A DNA stretch of 8,314 nt from JASJBU01 sp965372385 (GCA_965372385.1 CBDVCD010000146.1:1-8314), one strand, 5' to 3'. Positions 1-6,961 are shown, counted from the first letter of the stretch. Translations and numbers: made by a program. The notes: a model not told the origin generated them from the letters alone.

Positions 1-89
1 GGTCTTCCCTGCGCCCGGAGAAAAGGAGTGCGACTGCCATCGATGATGTAAACCGGTTTTCCGTAGGCTTGAGTTGTGTTCATTTTCAT
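1..89 (-). CDS. Thiolase (acetyl-CoA C-acyltransferase), N-terminal fragment cut by the left edge
   Basis: Reading the minus strand from position 89 gives 29 codons that begin MKMNTTQAYGKPVYIIDG and continue with SRTPFLRAQGR before the window ends. A V-x-I-x-D-G-x-R-T-P-F block near the N terminus is the hallmark of thiolase superfamily enzymes, which cleave 3-ketoacyl-CoA with CoA to give acetyl-CoA in the last step of beta-oxidation, or work in reverse. The ATG at 89 is preferred over the one at 83 because an AGAG sits about six bases upstream of it. The gene lies 49 bp after fadE on the same strand, which fits one beta-oxidation transcription unit. The catalytic cysteine and histidines are outside the window. 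Whether it is a FadI/FadA-type long-chain thiolase or an AtoB-type acetoacetyl-CoA thiolase cannot be decided from 29 residues. Confidence 0.82.
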   Translation of the reverse strand, partial: MKMNTTQAYGKPVYIIDGSRTPFLRAQGR

Positions 90-138
90 AGGGATCTCTA
101 TAAGTTAGGTCCGCCTAGTGAGAAAATAGGTTAATATA

Positions 139-2625
139 TCAGGCGGCTCCCAAGTGGCCAAATGGAAAGTCTGAGTGATGCCTCTCCTTTTTGGTTTTGT
201 CTGATTCCTGCCTTAAGCTGTCGAAGGCATCGACCTGGATAACCCGATCCCTGAGTTGCTCGGCCTGCATCAGGGTGCGGGCATCCTCACTGTCCAACAG
301 GCCGATTTTTATCGCCTCCACGATCAGTTCCTGTGGGTCCTCTCCTTTCAGCTGGCCGGACTTTTTCGCCTGCAGCAGGGTCTTTTCGATAGGCGCCGCT
401 ACTGCGGCAGCAGCCAATGCCTGTTCCAGCGCGCCCATGCGTTCGTCCGGGTCCTTACTGAGATAGACATGCCGGGTGAGGCGGTCCCGTGCCTCACCCG
501 GCTTCAACAACAGCTTCGCCGCGGCATGCTCGAGTTGGTCTGAAGGCCTGTGGAATGGCAGCCCGCTGGGAAAGATCAGGGATCTCAGCAACCAGGCCAG
601 GGGCCGTACCGGCATGTTACGGAACAATCCAACCTGGGCCTGCTGGATGCGATGCAGGGAGTCCTCCATGGCCCACTGCATCAGGGGTCTGTCGGTCATT
701 GGTTCACCCTCATCGATGAAGCGCTTGAGGGTAGCGCTGGCGATGTAGAGTTCACTGAGCAGATCTCCCAGTCGGGCCGAGAGGCGCTCCTTGCGTTTCA
801 GTGCACCGCCCAGGGTCATCAGGGAGAGATCGGCGGTCAGCGCGAAGGCGGCGCTCATCCAATTCAGCGACTGGAAATAGCGCCGGGTTAGACCTGGCTT
901 CGGCGCCGTCGAGAGACGGCCATGGGTGAGCCCCAGCCAGAGACTGCGTGCCAGATTGCGCAACAGATAACCGATATGCTCGAACAGGCTGATGTCGAAC
1001 TCATTCAGCCCATTGGTCCTGTCGGGGTTTTCCGCCGCCTCGAACTCACGCAATACGTAGGGGTGACAACGAATCGCACCCTGGCCGAAGATGATCATGC
1101 TGCGGGTGAGAATGTTGGCCCCCTCCACGGTGATCGCAATCGGAATCGCCTGGTAGACCCGGCCCAGCAGATTATTCGGTCCCAGACAGATGCCGCTGCC
1201 CCCCTGGATGTCCATCGCATCCGTGATCAGCTGACGGTAACGTTCGGTCAGGTGGTATTTGACGATCGCGGAGATCACCGAGGGCTTCTTGCCACTGTCC
1301 AGGGCACTCAGGGTGAGCAGTCTTGCGGCATCCATCTGGTAGGTCAGCCCGGCAATGCGTGCCAGGGCCTCTTCCACGCCTTCGAACTGACCGATGGGCA
1401 GGCCGAACTGCCGCCGCACACCGGCGTAGGCGCCGGTATAGCGGCTGGCCAGTTTGGCCGCGCCAGTGGCGAGGGCGGGCAGCGAGATGCCGCGTCCCTC
1501 CGCCAGGGTCTCGACCAGCATGCGCCAGCCCTGACCGATGCCGGCCTCACCGCCGATTACCCAATCGAGGGGGATGAATACATCCCTGCCACGGATCGGG
1601 CCATTCTGAAAGGGGATGTTGAGGGGCATGTGGCGCTGGCCGATTTGCACCCCCGGGGTGTCGCGGGGGATCAGCGCGATGGTGATACCCAGCGCTCTCT
1701 GTCTCCCCAACAGCTGATCAGGGTCATAAAGCTTGAAGGCGAGGCCGATCAGGGTCGCCACCGGGGCCAGGGTGATGTAGCGCTTATCCCAGTTCAGGCG
1801 GATGCCGAGGGTGCGTCTGCCTGCGAATTCGCCATAGGTGATGTCACCCCGATCGGGGATGGCGCCCGCATCACTGCCGGCCTGGGGACCGGTAAGGGCG
1901 AAGCAGGGGATCTCCTCGCCCCTGGCCAACCGGTGCAGGTATTGACGTTTCTGCGCTTCGGTGCCGTAGTGCAGCAGCAGATTAGCGGGACCCAGGGAGT
2001 TGGGCACCATCACCGTCACCGCTGTGGCGATACTGCGGCTGGCGATCTTCATGACGATGCTGGAGTGGGCGAGGGCGGAAAAACCCAGTCCGCCCCAGGA
2101 TTCGGGAATGATCATACCGAACAGCCCCGACTGCTTGATGCGTTGCCAGACCTCCTGGGACAGGTCCTGATCCTGATGGGTGATGCGCCAGTCATCAAGT
2201 TGTCCGCAGAGTTCGTCCACTGGGCCGTCGATGAACGCCTGTTCACGTTCGGTCAAGCGGGGAGCTGGCTGCCGCAGTAGTTGCTTCCAGTCAGGCCGGC
2301 CGCTGAAAAGCTCACCATCCCACCAGACATTGCCCGCATGCAGGGCCTCTTTTTCGGTCGTGGAGATGGCCGGCATGACGCGGCGGAACTGTTTGAGCAG
2401 GGGGGCGGTGATCCACTCTCTGCGTAGCGATGGCGCTAAATAGAAGAAAAGTCCAACCACATAGAATCCCCAGAAGGTCAGGGCCAGAGCTGTCGGTAAC
2501 AGTCCACTCCATTGCAGGCCCGCGAGCAGAGCGGGTGGCAGCGCCAACCAGACGATTGGGTTGGCTGCCTGATAGGCCAATGCCCACAGGGTGATCAACA
2601 GGAGCAGAATACCGATAGCCGTCAT
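139..2625 (-). CDS. fadE: Membrane-associated acyl-CoA dehydrogenase FadE
   Basis: An 828-residue protein, close to the 814 residues of E. coli FadE. It catalyses the FAD-dependent alpha,beta-dehydrogenation of acyl-CoA, the first step of beta-oxidation. Residues 1-65 are very hydrophobic and form two or three membrane segments, as in FadE and unlike the soluble ~380-residue family members. The acyl-CoA dehydrogenase core spans about 120-530. It has FALTGPQAGSDA at 242-253 (FAD/substrate loop), the RRQFGLPIGQFEG segment at 404-416, and TVEGANILTRS at 499-509, whose E501 aligns with the catalytic glutamate in my reading. Residues from about 535 match the FadE-specific helical C-terminal extension (DUF1974 type). 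Translation is coupled to the upstream C92-type gene: its TGA overlaps this ATG, and GGGAG lies 8 bases before the ATG. No frameshift or missing key residue was seen. Confidence 0.95.
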   Translation of the reverse strand: MTAIGILLLLITLWALAYQAANPIVWLALPPALLAGLQWSGLLPTALALTFWGFYVVGLFFYLAPSLRREWITAPLLKQFRRVMPAISTTEKEALHAGNVWWDGELFSGRPDWKQLLRQPAPRLTEREQAFIDGPVDELCGQLDDWRITHQDQDLSQEVWQRIKQSGLFGMIIPESWGGLGFSALAHSSIVMKIASRSIATAVTVMVPNSLGPANLLLHYGTEAQKRQYLHRLARGEEIPCFALTGPQAGSDAGAIPDRGDITYGEFAGRRTLGIRLNWDKRYITLAPVATLIGLAFKLYDPDQLLGRQRALGITIALIPRDTPGVQIGQRHMPLNIPFQNGPIRGRDVFIPLDWVIGGEAGIGQGWRMLVETLAEGRGISLPALATGAAKLASRYTGAYAGVRRQFGLPIGQFEGVEEALARIAGLTYQMDAARLLTLSALDSGKKPSVISAIVKYHLTERYRQLITDAMDIQGGSGICLGPNNLLGRVYQAIPIAITVEGANILTRSMIIFGQGAIRCHPYVLREFEAAENPDRTNGLNEFDISLFEHIGYLLRNLARSLWLGLTHGRLSTAPKPGLTRRYFQSLNWMSAAFALTADLSLMTLGGALKRKERLSARLGDLLSELYIASATLKRFIDEGEPMTDRPLMQWAMEDSLHRIQQAQVGLFRNMPVRPLAWLLRSLIFPSGLPFHRPSDQLEHAAAKLLLKPGEARDRLTRHVYLSKDPDERMGALEQALAAAAVAAPIEKTLLQAKKSGQLKGEDPQELIVEAIKIGLLDSEDARTLMQAEQLRDRVIQVDAFDSLRQESDKTKKERHHSDFPFGHLGAA

Positions 2626-3584
2626 TTATCAATCTCCCGAATAGGTCTGCGCATGAATGTCATGCGCTCTTCTGTCTCTGTTGGGGGATACGTCTTCGCT
2701 TCCTGGTTTGGTTTCAGTTTGAGCAACTTTCCGCTTTCGTTGCAGGGTTCACAGTAATCCCGGGTCTGTGCGGCAAATTCCACTTCATCGTCGTTATAGA
2801 GGATGGCGTCATCGCACCAGGGCAGGCGGCGGTAGACCCCTACGTCATCCAGGCCAAGAAAGGGGTATTTGATGATGTTGAAATAGGGCGAATAGTCGAA
2901 ATCCTTGGGCGTGAAGAGCCGGGGATTGCGTTTGAAAAAACGGATGCTGCCATCCTCGCTACGGTCGATAAAGGGCAGGATCGGGAAGTTGACGGTGCTG
3001 AAGGCGGCGGCCAGCAGGGACGAGCAGACGGTTCTGGTGGGTTCGCCCACATTGTGCTCAAACAGACTGGAGCGCCAGCGTCGTGGCAGGATGCCCCAGG
3101 GAAAGATAAAGCGCGCCAGATCGAGCAGATGGCGTACATCATAATCACTCCCCAGACGGTGAATCGCATAGTTGACCACCCGCTGGGCATCGGCCGGCTC
3201 CAGTCCGGTGGGTCGACAGATGCGCAGATGGTCCATGCGATACTTGGAGATGGGAGAGATGATGGTTCCCTCGCCCAGCAGCGCCTCGACGATCAGCTGC
3301 TCACCCGGGTCTCCCTCATAACCGGCCCTGATCCTCGCCTGCAACATCCTGTCGTCGATATCGAACAGCCGGCCGATATAGAGCGCCGAGTGGGTCCAGG
3401 AACTCTGGGTGATGGTCTTGATCACCTCACTGACCCGACTGCGGCCTTCAACCAGCAGTACGTCACCTGGCCTCAGCTCATAGCAGAGCCGATTGAAATC
3501 GCACAGTGGTGAGTTGGGGGGAGGGCCCTCTTTCACCAGCCACTCGGAGATAGTCTCCATGAACTGTTGAGTAGCGTACCGCAT
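2622..3584 (-). CDS. Permuted papain-fold hydrolase, YiiX/YaeF-like (peptidase C92 family)
   Basis: A 320-residue protein. LRPGDVLLVEG at 37-47 followed by SSWTHSALYIG at 61-71 is the typical start of permuted NlpC/P60-like domains, where the histidine (H65) comes first. EPTRTVCSSLLAAAF at 181-195 supplies the later nucleophile (C187), and E100 is a possible third polar residue. This His-then-Cys order is the circular permutation seen in YaeF/YiiX proteins. Such proteins are proposed amidases or thioesterases acting on lipids, lipoproteins or peptidoglycan, and the true substrate is unknown. I see no signal peptide or clear membrane helix. The C-terminal third carries a CEPC pair at 278-281 and a charged tail. 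ATG 3584 is chosen because AGG sits five bases upstream, while M9 has no ribosome site. The stop codon overlaps the fadE start, so the two are probably co-translated and the function may relate to acyl chains (inference). Confidence 0.78.
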   Translation of the reverse strand: MRYATQQFMETISEWLVKEGPPPNSPLCDFNRLCYELRPGDVLLVEGRSRVSEVIKTITQSSWTHSALYIGRLFDIDDRMLQARIRAGYEGDPGEQLIVEALLGEGTIISPISKYRMDHLRICRPTGLEPADAQRVVNYAIHRLGSDYDVRHLLDLARFIFPWGILPRRWRSSLFEHNVGEPTRTVCSSLLAAAFSTVNFPILPFIDRSEDGSIRFFKRNPRLFTPKDFDYSPYFNIIKYPFLGLDDVGVYRRLPWCDDAILYNDDEVEFAAQTRDYCEPCNESGKLLKLKPNQEAKTYPPTETEERMTFMRRPIREIDK

Positions 3585-3832
3585 AAAAACCTAGCCTATT
3601 AGTCAGGTATATACACAGTATAGACAAGCAAGCCTTGTAAGGGGTTGCATCCGCACTCCTGTTCGGCATTAGGTAGTATGTATTAATTTAATATTAATCA
3701 ATAAGTAATATATCTTTCTTGAGATTATATATTAAGTATTAGGGTAACTACTCAGTCTCCGTAGGAGCTGCCCGTGGCTGCGATTAGCGACGATAGTCGC
3801 TTGGTGTGAAGATGCCGAATAGGCTTGCAGGA
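3585..3832. other. 248-bp gene-free region between hypD and the C92-type gene; probable promoter of the C92-fadE unit
   Basis: No credible coding sequence was found here. On the minus strand, 3622-3617 reads TATACT (five of six for a sigma70 -10 box), about 33 bases before the start at 3584, but no good -35 lies at 16-18 bases. A small dyad, ACAAG-N5-CTTGT at 3624-3638, occupies the position next to that -10 box and could be an operator. From about 3676 to 3749 the sequence is strongly AT-rich, and a REP-like element follows nearer hypD. No classical stem plus T-run terminator for the hyp operon was seen. Promoter placement is tentative. Confidence 0.4.
3761..3800 (+). repeat. REP-like palindromic element (GTAG type)
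   Basis: The element starts with the GTAG tetranucleotide that marks REP sequences, followed by GAGCTGCC-CGT-GGCTGCGAT, an imperfect hairpin with one T-T mismatch. A second, perfect 5-bp stem follows: GCGAC at 3787-3791, loop GATA, GTCGC at 3796-3800. The opening GTAGGAGCTGCC...GGCTGCGAT closely resembles REPs I recall from Pseudomonas fluorescens-type genomes. It lies in the usual place for such elements, just downstream of a gene end (hypD). Only one copy is visible, so repetition in the genome is inferred. It might also slow 3' decay of the hyp mRNA. Confidence 0.55.
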
Positions 3833-4930
3833 TTACAACTGGCGGTCTCTTACGCCGTTGCTCCACCAGATCCGACAGGCACCTTCATCTGACACCATGC
3901 AGGGGCCGATGGGATTGCGTGGGGTGCATGCCTCGCCGTAGAGACGGCACTGATTGGGGTATTTTCGCCCAAGTACCACCTCGGCGCAGTCACAACCCGG
4001 CGGCATCTCTCCGGCCCGTCGACGTTGTGCCTTGGCATAGTCCGGGAAGCGGGTACGTGCATCCCACTGACTGTAGTCTGGGTTTAGACGATAACCGGAT
4101 TTCGGGATGCTGCCTATACCCCGCCAGTTGGCGTCCACCACATCCAGGGCGGTGGTGAGGTGCTGCCGTGCACCGGGATTGCCACCGGGTCTGACCAGTT
4201 CCGGATAGCAGTTGTCGAGAAACAACCGCTCATCGAGCAACTGTCGCAGCACCGAATAGGTGGCTGCCAGCAGGCTTTCGGCGGTAAAACCGGCCACGGC
4301 GGCGGGGATGCGGTGTAACTCGACCACGAACTCCCACTCTTCAGGTCCCATCACCGTGGCGACATGACCCGGCGCCACCAGGGCATCGAAACCGGGGCTG
4401 CCGGAATCGAGCAGCATGGCAACGGCCGGCCAGGTCAGGCGGCCGGAGAGCAGGATGGAGAGGTTGTCCGGGATGCCCTGCACCAGCAGCGCCGCCACCG
4501 GAGCGGTGGTGGTCTCGAAACCGGCGGCAAAAAAGACCAGCTGCCTGTCTGGATTCGCTTCAGCCAGCTGCAACGCCTCGAGCGGGGAGGCGATGGGGCG
4601 TACATCGGCCCCGCTGGCATGGACCTGATCCAGTGAACGGGGCTCTCCCTTGGGGACATTTACCGGCACCCGCAGCATGTCGCCGAAGGCAAGCAGAATG
4701 ATCTCTTCGTTGAGGGCCAGTTGCATGGCCTGGTAAATGTCCTCTTCCGGACAGATGCAGACCGGGCAGCCCGGGCCGGGGATGAGTTCGATCTGCTCCG
4801 GCAGTGCACCACGCAGCCCTGCCTGGCTGATGGAACGTTCATGTCCACCACAGACATTCATGATGCGGACCCGCTCAGGTAGTTCCAGGGCGTGGATCTG
4901 CTGTAGCCAGTCTCGGGCGGTTAATGCCAT
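3833..4930 (-). CDS. hypD: [NiFe]-hydrogenase maturation protein HypD
   Basis: A 365-residue protein, near the usual ~370. HypD works with HypC as the scaffold on which the Fe(CN)2CO group is assembled before transfer to the hydrogenase large subunit. MNVCGGHERSI at 24-34 gives the conserved C27 region, and PGPGCPVCICPEEDI at 51-65 gives the C55/C58 redox pair. FFAAGFETTTAP at 133-144 is the third conserved block. The C-terminal cysteines that bind the [4Fe-4S] cluster lie among C313, C315, C328, C335, C344 and C352, with CTPRNPIGPCMVSDEGACR at 335-353. The first motif is CGGHE instead of the more common CGTHE, a variant I have seen in other HypDs. It is the last gene of the hypCABD run, 32 bp after hypB. 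No strong Shine-Dalgarno precedes the ATG, so translation may depend on hypB. hypE does not follow, which is unusual. Confidence 0.96.
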   Translation of the reverse strand: MALTARDWLQQIHALELPERVRIMNVCGGHERSISQAGLRGALPEQIELIPGPGCPVCICPEEDIYQAMQLALNEEIILLAFGDMLRVPVNVPKGEPRSLDQVHASGADVRPIASPLEALQLAEANPDRQLVFFAAGFETTTAPVAALLVQGIPDNLSILLSGRLTWPAVAMLLDSGSPGFDALVAPGHVATVMGPEEWEFVVELHRIPAAVAGFTAESLLAATYSVLRQLLDERLFLDNCYPELVRPGGNPGARQHLTTALDVVDANWRGIGSIPKSGYRLNPDYSQWDARTRFPDYAKAQRRRAGEMPPGCDCAEVVLGRKYPNQCRLYGEACTPRNPIGPCMVSDEGACRIWWSNGVRDRQL

Positions 4931-4962
4931 GGATATTGTTCAGGCGCTGTCAATCGTTCGAC

Positions 4963-5781
4963 TTAACCATGGGCATGCAGATGGGCGCCTTCCGGCTGCA
5001 GCTTGGGGCCGGCGGTTTTTCCATTTGCCCGGCGTTCCGACTGTTGCGCCAACTGTTCCTCCAGCCAGTCAAGCCAGTGGTTCAATCCTTCCTTGCTGCG
5101 GGCGGAGAGGGTGGTGACCGGTTCGCTGTGAGCGAGATTTCGTATAGCCGATTCCGCCTTCTCGGGGTTGAAGTCATCCAGATAGGGCAGCAGATCCGCC
5201 TTGGTGATCAGTATCTTGTCCGCCGCACGGAAGATCACCGGGTATTTGGCCGGTTTATCATCGCCCTCGGTGACCGAAAGCAGGGTGACATTGCGATGTT
5301 GACCCAGATCGAAACTGGCCGGACAGACCAGGTTACCGACATTTTCGATAAACAGAATATCCAGCTGGTCCAGATCGATTTGGTGCAGGGCATGATGCAC
5401 CATATGGGCATCCAGGTGGCAGGCGGTGCCGGTGGTGATCTGTACCGCGGTGACACCTTTTTGCCGGATACGCTCCGCGTCGTTTTCGGTCTCCAGATCC
5501 CCTTCGATCACGCCGATGCGATAATTCCCCTGCAAGGCATCGATGCTGGCCTCCAGCAGGCTGGTCTTGCCGCTACCGGGTGATGACATCAGATTGATCG
5601 CCAATACAGCATGGCGGTCAAAATGCTCACGGTTGTGGACCGCCTGATGGTCGTTCTCGCTGAGCAGGTTTTTCAGCACCTCAACAGCCACCTGGCCATC
5701 ATGGGTGTGGGCATGCTTGCCGCCTTCCTCTACAAGGTGCCGGTTGGCGTCAGTGACATTACAGCCGCAAGTGTCGCACAT
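4963..5781 (-). CDS. hypB: Hydrogenase nickel-incorporation GTPase HypB
   Basis: A 272-residue protein. HypB is a SIMIBI-class GTPase that delivers nickel to the hydrogenase large subunit with HypA. The N terminus MCDTCGC gives the high-affinity nickel motif (C2, C5, C7). It is followed by only a short histidine-rich patch (HAHTHD at 23-28), so nickel storage capacity should be small. The G domain has Walker A SSPGSGKTS at 66-74, EGDLETENDAERI at 93-105, and the second metal site with C121-H122 and C153 (ENVGNLVCPASFDLG at 146-160). The base-recognition motif is TKAD at 193-196 in place of the textbook NKxD, a change common enough in HypB. The tail ends in HLHAHG. The start is fixed by the CxxCxC motif directly after Met; a GGAG lies ten bases upstream. 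It sits 44 bp after hypA. Confidence 0.97.
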   Translation of the reverse strand: MCDTCGCNVTDANRHLVEEGGKHAHTHDGQVAVEVLKNLLSENDHQAVHNREHFDRHAVLAINLMSSPGSGKTSLLEASIDALQGNYRIGVIEGDLETENDAERIRQKGVTAVQITTGTACHLDAHMVHHALHQIDLDQLDILFIENVGNLVCPASFDLGQHRNVTLLSVTEGDDKPAKYPVIFRAADKILITKADLLPYLDDFNPEKAESAIRNLAHSEPVTTLSARSKEGLNHWLDWLEEQLAQQSERRANGKTAGPKLQPEGAHLHAHG

Positions 5782-5825
5782 GATGGATGGTCTCCAGATT
5801 TATGTGATCAGTATTTGATTCTAGG

Positions 5826-6185
5826 TTAAGGCAGGGGCTCATCCCGCTTCAGTTCGACACTGGCCAAGAGTAGTTCATCACCGCTGATCAGCTGGGTGCG
5901 GAAATCACCACACGCGGCGCAGATGAGTCTGTTGACGGTCGCCTCACTCTCGGCGCCACACTGGCTGCAGCGAACCCTGATCGGTTGTGCTTCGGTCACC
6001 AGTTCCGCCTGGTCGGCGATGGTTCCTGCTCGCGCAATAGTGAAGGCCTGCTCCAGCAGTTCAGGAACCACACCGGAAAGGGGACCAATACGCAGCAGGA
6101 TACGGGTGACTTCGCTGGCCTGTTCCCGGTCAGCTACCTCGGTGACTTGAGCCAGCATAGCCTGACAGACCGATAATTCATGCAT
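5826..6185 (-). CDS. hypA: Hydrogenase nickel-incorporation metallochaperone HypA
   Basis: A 119-residue protein, the usual size. HypA binds nickel through its N-terminal Met-His-Glu and passes it, with HypB, into the large subunit. The start MHELSVCQAML matches the family exactly, including the nickel ligand H2. Zinc is held by two CxxC pairs, CSQC at 73-76 and CAAC at 89-92. The LLRIGPLSGVVPELLEQAF segment at 30-48 is the conserved helix-strand stretch before the zinc domain. The ATG lies inside the end of hypC (8-bp overlap), which indicates translational coupling. The stop is TAA at 5828-5826. Nothing in the sequence suggests it belongs to a urease rather than to the hydrogenase nearby. 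Confidence 0.96.
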   Translation of the reverse strand: MHELSVCQAMLAQVTEVADREQASEVTRILLRIGPLSGVVPELLEQAFTIARAGTIADQAELVTEAQPIRVRCSQCGAESEATVNRLICAACGDFRTQLISGDELLLASVELKRDEPLP

Positions 6186-6420
6186 TCGGTGAGTTGTCCA
6201 GCTGCGCCAGAATCTGGTCGTAGATCTCCCAGGCCGACCTGGCCTCCTGAGGAGTCACCTTCTGAATGGCATAACCCACATGCACCACGACATAGTCATC
6301 CGGCTTGAGTTCTTCATGTTGCAACATGAAAAGGCTCACATCACGTTCGACGCCTTTGGCCTCACAACGTGCATTGAAGCCGTCAATCTGTTTGATCTGC
6401 ATGGGGATGCCAAGACACAT
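6178..6420 (-). CDS. hypC: Hydrogenase maturation chaperone HypC/HupF/HybG family
   Basis: An 80-residue protein in the normal 75-95 range. It binds HypD and the large-subunit precursor and carries the Fe(CN)2CO unit. MCLGIPMQI is the invariant start; C2, exposed after Met removal, is the iron ligand. VVVHVGYAIQKV at 44-55 holds the conserved H47. The same frame stays open upstream to 6636, but that extension is a shadow of the divergent protease gene. The family motif and an AGG eight bases before the ATG at 6420 fix the start. It is the first gene of the leftward hyp run and its TGA lies within the hypA start region. It could equally be called hupF or hybG, since those paralogues cannot be separated by this sequence alone. 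Confidence 0.95.
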   Translation of the reverse strand: MCLGIPMQIKQIDGFNARCEAKGVERDVSLFMLQHEELKPDDYVVVHVGYAIQKVTPQEARSAWEIYDQILAQLDNSPNA

Positions 6421-6451
6421 GGTGTAACCTGTTATCTGTTGGTTTCGTCCT

Positions 6452-6479
6452 ATTCTCGCAAGGAGTACAGAATTGTCAA
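6452..6479 (-). promoter_or_regulatory. Putative sigma70 promoter of the hypCABD run
   Basis: On the minus strand, 6479-6474 reads TTGACA, a perfect -35 box. After a 16-bp spacer, 6457-6452 reads GAGAAT (four of six), preceded by TGC, an extended -10 motif. The start of transcription would be near 6445, giving a 5' leader of about 25 nt before hypC. The -35 box overlaps the TTG start codon of the divergent protease gene. This is predicted from consensus matches only. Confidence 0.5.
6461..6475 (+). promoter_or_regulatory. Ribosome binding site that fixes a TTG start
   Basis: AGGAG at 6461-6465 lies seven bases before TTG at 6473-6475. No in-frame ATG exists near here, since the first internal Met is residue 29, already past the GIGN motif. 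The site therefore decides the start of the maturation protease. Confidence 0.75.
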
Positions 6480-6961
6480 TCGAATCGGTCTTGATCCTGG
6501 GCATCGGCAACACCCTGCTGAGCGACGAGGGGATTGGTGTGCATGTAGTGAAACGCATGCAGGCCAGATACGAAAACCATCCGGTAGTCGAGTATCTGGA
6601 TGGTGGCACCCTCAGTTTTACTCTGGCTGAACCCATCGCCAGAGCAGAGGGTTTGATCGTGGTGGATGCCGCCAGAATGGACAGTCCGCCGGGTAGCGTG
6701 AAGGTTTTTCACAATGATGAGATGGATCGTTATCTTAGCGGTAATCGGCAAAGCGTTCACGAGGTCAGCCTGACGGACCTGCTGGATATCGCCAGACTCA
6801 CCGAAAGTCTTCCACAGCAACGTTGTCTTGTGGGGATTGAGCCCTCCTGTCTGGAGTGGGGCGAATCACCCAGCGACGAACTGCTGCCTGCCATGGATCA
6901 TTCGATTCAGGCAATCCTGGCTATATTGGATGAGTGGGGCCTGGTTGTCGCGCCCATTTAG
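6473..6961 (+). CDS. hupD: [NiFe]-hydrogenase large-subunit maturation endopeptidase (HyaD/HybD/HupD family)
   Basis: A 162-residue protein. This peptidase removes the C-terminal tail of the large subunit once nickel is in place, which closes the active site. VLILGIGNTLLSDEGIGVHVV at 6-26 is the family signature. By alignment with E. coli HybD, the nickel-sensing residues are E19, D65 (in LIVVDAARMD) and H96 (in SVHEVSL), all present. Translation starts at TTG, supported by AGGAG seven bases upstream and by the motif position relative to HybD. It is transcribed away from hypC, with only 52 bp between the two starts. The hydrogenase small subunit lies downstream on the same strand after the HupH-like gene, so it probably matures that enzyme's partner. 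The symbol is a family-level choice; hyaD or hynD would be equally fair. Confidence 0.93.
   Translation: MSIESVLILGIGNTLLSDEGIGVHVVKRMQARYENHPVVEYLDGGTLSFTLAEPIARAEGLIVVDAARMDSPPGSVKVFHNDEMDRYLSGNRQSVHEVSLTDLLDIARLTESLPQQRCLVGIEPSCLEWGESPSDELLPAMDHSIQAILAILDEWGLVVAPI

Noticed and set aside
90..138. Separate promoter or terminator between fadE and the thiolase gene
   Set aside because: The 49 bp show no convincing -35/-10 pair and no stem plus T-run, so read-through from fadE is the simpler view.
922..2280. A 452-codon open frame on the plus strand opposite fadE
   Set aside because: It is antisense to a well-conserved FadE core, its translation resembles no family I know and is rich in G, Q, D and A as expected for a GC-rich shadow frame, and no Shine-Dalgarno precedes it.
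3787..3800. Intrinsic terminator for the hyp operon from the GCGAC/GTCGC stem
   Set aside because: The stem is only 5 bp and no T-run follows on the minus strand. It fits better as part of the REP-like element.
6421..6636. A 72-residue N-terminal extension of HypC to position 6636
   Set aside because: The HypC family begins at MCLGIP with C2 as iron ligand. The extension is antisense to the conserved GIGN region of the protease gene.
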